From positions 558,001-622,000 of the forward strand of contig NZ_CP163424.1 of assembly GCF_041429795.1 (NCBI RefSeq): a stretch of 64,000 nt of DNA. The letters are read 5' to 3'. The notes under the pieces are model-generated. The model worked only from the letters and a program-made list of their open reading frames with translations, had not been told where the DNA came from and searched no databases. The position numbers and the translations under genes are program-made. This DNA comes from Algimonas porphyrae (GTDB taxonomy: Bacteria; Pseudomonadota; Alphaproteobacteria; Caulobacterales; Maricaulaceae). Positions 62,823-64,000 of this stretch are shown here, piece after piece (position 1 is the first letter of the stretch; every line of letters starts with the position of its first letter).

Positions 62823-64000
62823 CTACAGCCCGATGCTCTGATAGTGCAAGGCAATATCCGAAATGGCGACATAGAAGGCGGCGGTGCGCAGGTCTTCGAG
62901 CTCCGGCTTGTCATGGAGCGCCTTGCGGATGTTCTGATAGGCTAGACGCATCGTATCATCGAGGCCTGCCCGGACCAGGTCGAGCTCGTCTGCGCCTTCC
63001 ATCCATTCGGATTTGAACTCTTCCGAGAACTTGATGCCATTATCTTCCAATGCCTCGATCAGGTGGCGATTGCGGGATTCCTCATTGCGGCGCTGCATCC
63101 GGCCGAAGCGGATGTGACTGATATTCTTGACCCATTCAAAATAGGAGACGGTCACGCCGCCGGCATTGGCATACATATCAGGAATGATGGTGACGCCGCG
63201 GTCGCGCAGGATCTTGTCGGCCTTGGCTGTGACGGGACCGTTGGCCGCTTCGATGATCAGCTGCGCTTTGATCTTATAGGCATTGTCGAGATTGATCTGA
63301 CCTTCCAGCGCCGCCGGGATCAGAATGTCGCAATTATCTTCAAGTGCGGACTTGCCGTCTTCGTCAAATTCACCGCCTTCGAATTCCGACAGGTGACGGC
63401 CAGCCATCAGGTGCATTTTCAGCGCTTCAATATCGAGTCCGTCCGGATTGCGGATCACACCATCGCGTTCGATAACCGCGGTGATTTTGGCCTTGTCTTC
63501 CTCGGCCAGGAACTTGGCCGCGTGATAGCCCACATTGCCGAGGCCCTGAACCACGATGATTTTGTCTTCGAGATCGGGTCGCAGGCCGGCCGCTTCGACG
63601 TCTTCGGGATGACGGAAGAATTCGCGCAGCGCATATTGCACGCCGCGGCCCGTGGCTTCGACCCGGCCTTCGATCCCGCCCAGATGGACAGGCTTGCCGG
63701 TCACGCACGCGACATTGTCGATATTGGTATTGTTGAGGCGACGATACTCATCCATCATCCAGCTCATCTCGCGCTCGCCCGTGCCCATGTCGGGGGCGGG
63801 CACGTTGAGCGACGGATGGATCAGATCGCGGCGGGCCAGCTCGAAGGTGAACCGCCGGGTAATGCGCTCCAGCTCATGTTCTTCCCAGTCGCTGGGATTG
63901 ATACAGAGGCCACCCTTGGAGCCGCCAAACGGCACTTCGACCAGCGCGCATTTATAGGTCATCAGCGCTGCCAGCGCTTCCACTTCGTCCTGATTGACGT
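62823..64000 (-). CDS. Glu/Leu/Phe/Val dehydrogenase (glutamate dehydrogenase), 5' end missing
   Basis: The frame is open to the right edge: VNQDEVEALAALMTYKCALV precedes the GTG at 63983, so that GTG is internal and the start lies outside the window. Key parts are VPFGGSKGGLCINPSDW (substrate Lys region), NVPAPDMGTGEREMSWMMDEY, the NAD(P) motif VVQGLGNVGYHAAKFL and EAANGPVTAKAD. It interconverts glutamate and 2-oxoglutarate. About 390 residues are visible. Confidence 0.94.
   Translation of the reverse strand, partial: VNQDEVEALAALMTYKCALVEVPFGGSKGGLCINPSDWEEHELERITRRFTFELARRDLIHPSLNVPAPDMGTGEREMSWMMDEYRRLNNTNIDNVACVTGKPVHLGGIEGRVEATGRGVQYALREFFRHPEDVEAAGLRPDLEDKIIVVQGLGNVGYHAAKFLAEEDKAKITAVIERDGVIRNPDGLDIEALKMHLMAGRHLSEFEGGEFDEDGKSALEDNCDILIPAALEGQINLDNAYKIKAQLIIEAANGPVTAKADKILRDRGVTIIPDMYANAGGVTVSYFEWVKNISHIRFGRMQRRNEESRNRHLIEALEDNGIKFSEEFKSEWMEGADELDLVRAGLDDTMRLAYQNIRKALHDKPELEDLRTAAFYVAISDIALHYQSIGL

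Noticed and set aside
1-64000. CRISPR arrays, tRNA or rRNA genes, insertion sequences or prophage
   Set aside because: No regularly spaced repeats, cloverleaf sequences, transposase or phage genes were recognised on either strand.

Overview
The window is about 64 kb of GC-rich (roughly 60%) chromosomal DNA from an alphaproteobacterium, most like the stalked or prosthecate Caulobacterales/Maricaulales (Hyphomonadaceae-type) group. Supporting signs are a DUF4164-zapA-6S RNA neighbourhood, a parvulin-argJ-mutT run, the four ligase-associated DNA repair genes, GGAAC-N17-CGTT promoters of the EcfG general stress type, and many lipoboxes. No prophage, insertion sequence, CRISPR array, tRNA or rRNA was seen. 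Taxonomy is inferred from gene content only.

Left part (1-24.6 kb). A truncated parvulin lipoprotein, argJ and a Nudix hydrolase form one run. They are followed by an EamA permease, a GlsB-type membrane protein, and a DNA repair locus. That locus holds pdeM and an Lhr-like helicase on the minus strand, and an MBL exonuclease and an ATP-dependent ligase on the plus strand. The two pairs are separated by a 1-kb palindrome-rich gap and a DUF3140 gene. Next come ktrAB potassium uptake, a ferritin-like DUF892 gene behind a good EcfG promoter, a DUF2959 lipoprotein, an IclR regulator, 6S RNA with zapA, the glycolytic operon gap-pgk-fba, and ybeY-corC-lnt-HTH-trmB.

Middle part (24.6-39.6 kb). This is the classic rimP-nusA-ylxR-infB-rbfA-truB-rpsO-pnp cluster. 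It is interrupted between infB and rbfA by about 3.3 kb carrying an ECF sigma factor with a membrane partner, a small membrane protein, a TraB/GumN protein and an OmpW porin. Between the sigma gene and the divergent membrane-protein gene lie two mirror-image promoters with the same -35 and -10 boxes and the same spacing.

Right part (39.6-64 kb) is more accessory. The most unusual locus is 42.0-47.4 kb: a C39-peptidase ABC exporter, an extremely short HlyD-like protein overlapping it, an unpredicted 24-residue double-glycine peptide gene in an AT-rich island, and a TPR-sensor hybrid histidine kinase whose receiver domain lacks the phospho-Asp. Together these look like a peptide export and perhaps peptide signalling system with a nonapeptide product. 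Beyond it lie an NhaC-type antiporter overlapping an avidin-family lipoprotein, a VOC protein, dnaK-fkbM-dnaJ with a sigma-32 promoter, a metalloprotease-like lipoprotein coupled to alkB, a DUF302 lipoprotein, a BlaI/BlaR1-like pair with twin palindromic operators, a stress-type flavin-binding protein, an Old Yellow Enzyme, a CocE-type hydrolase, and glutamate dehydrogenase running off the right edge.
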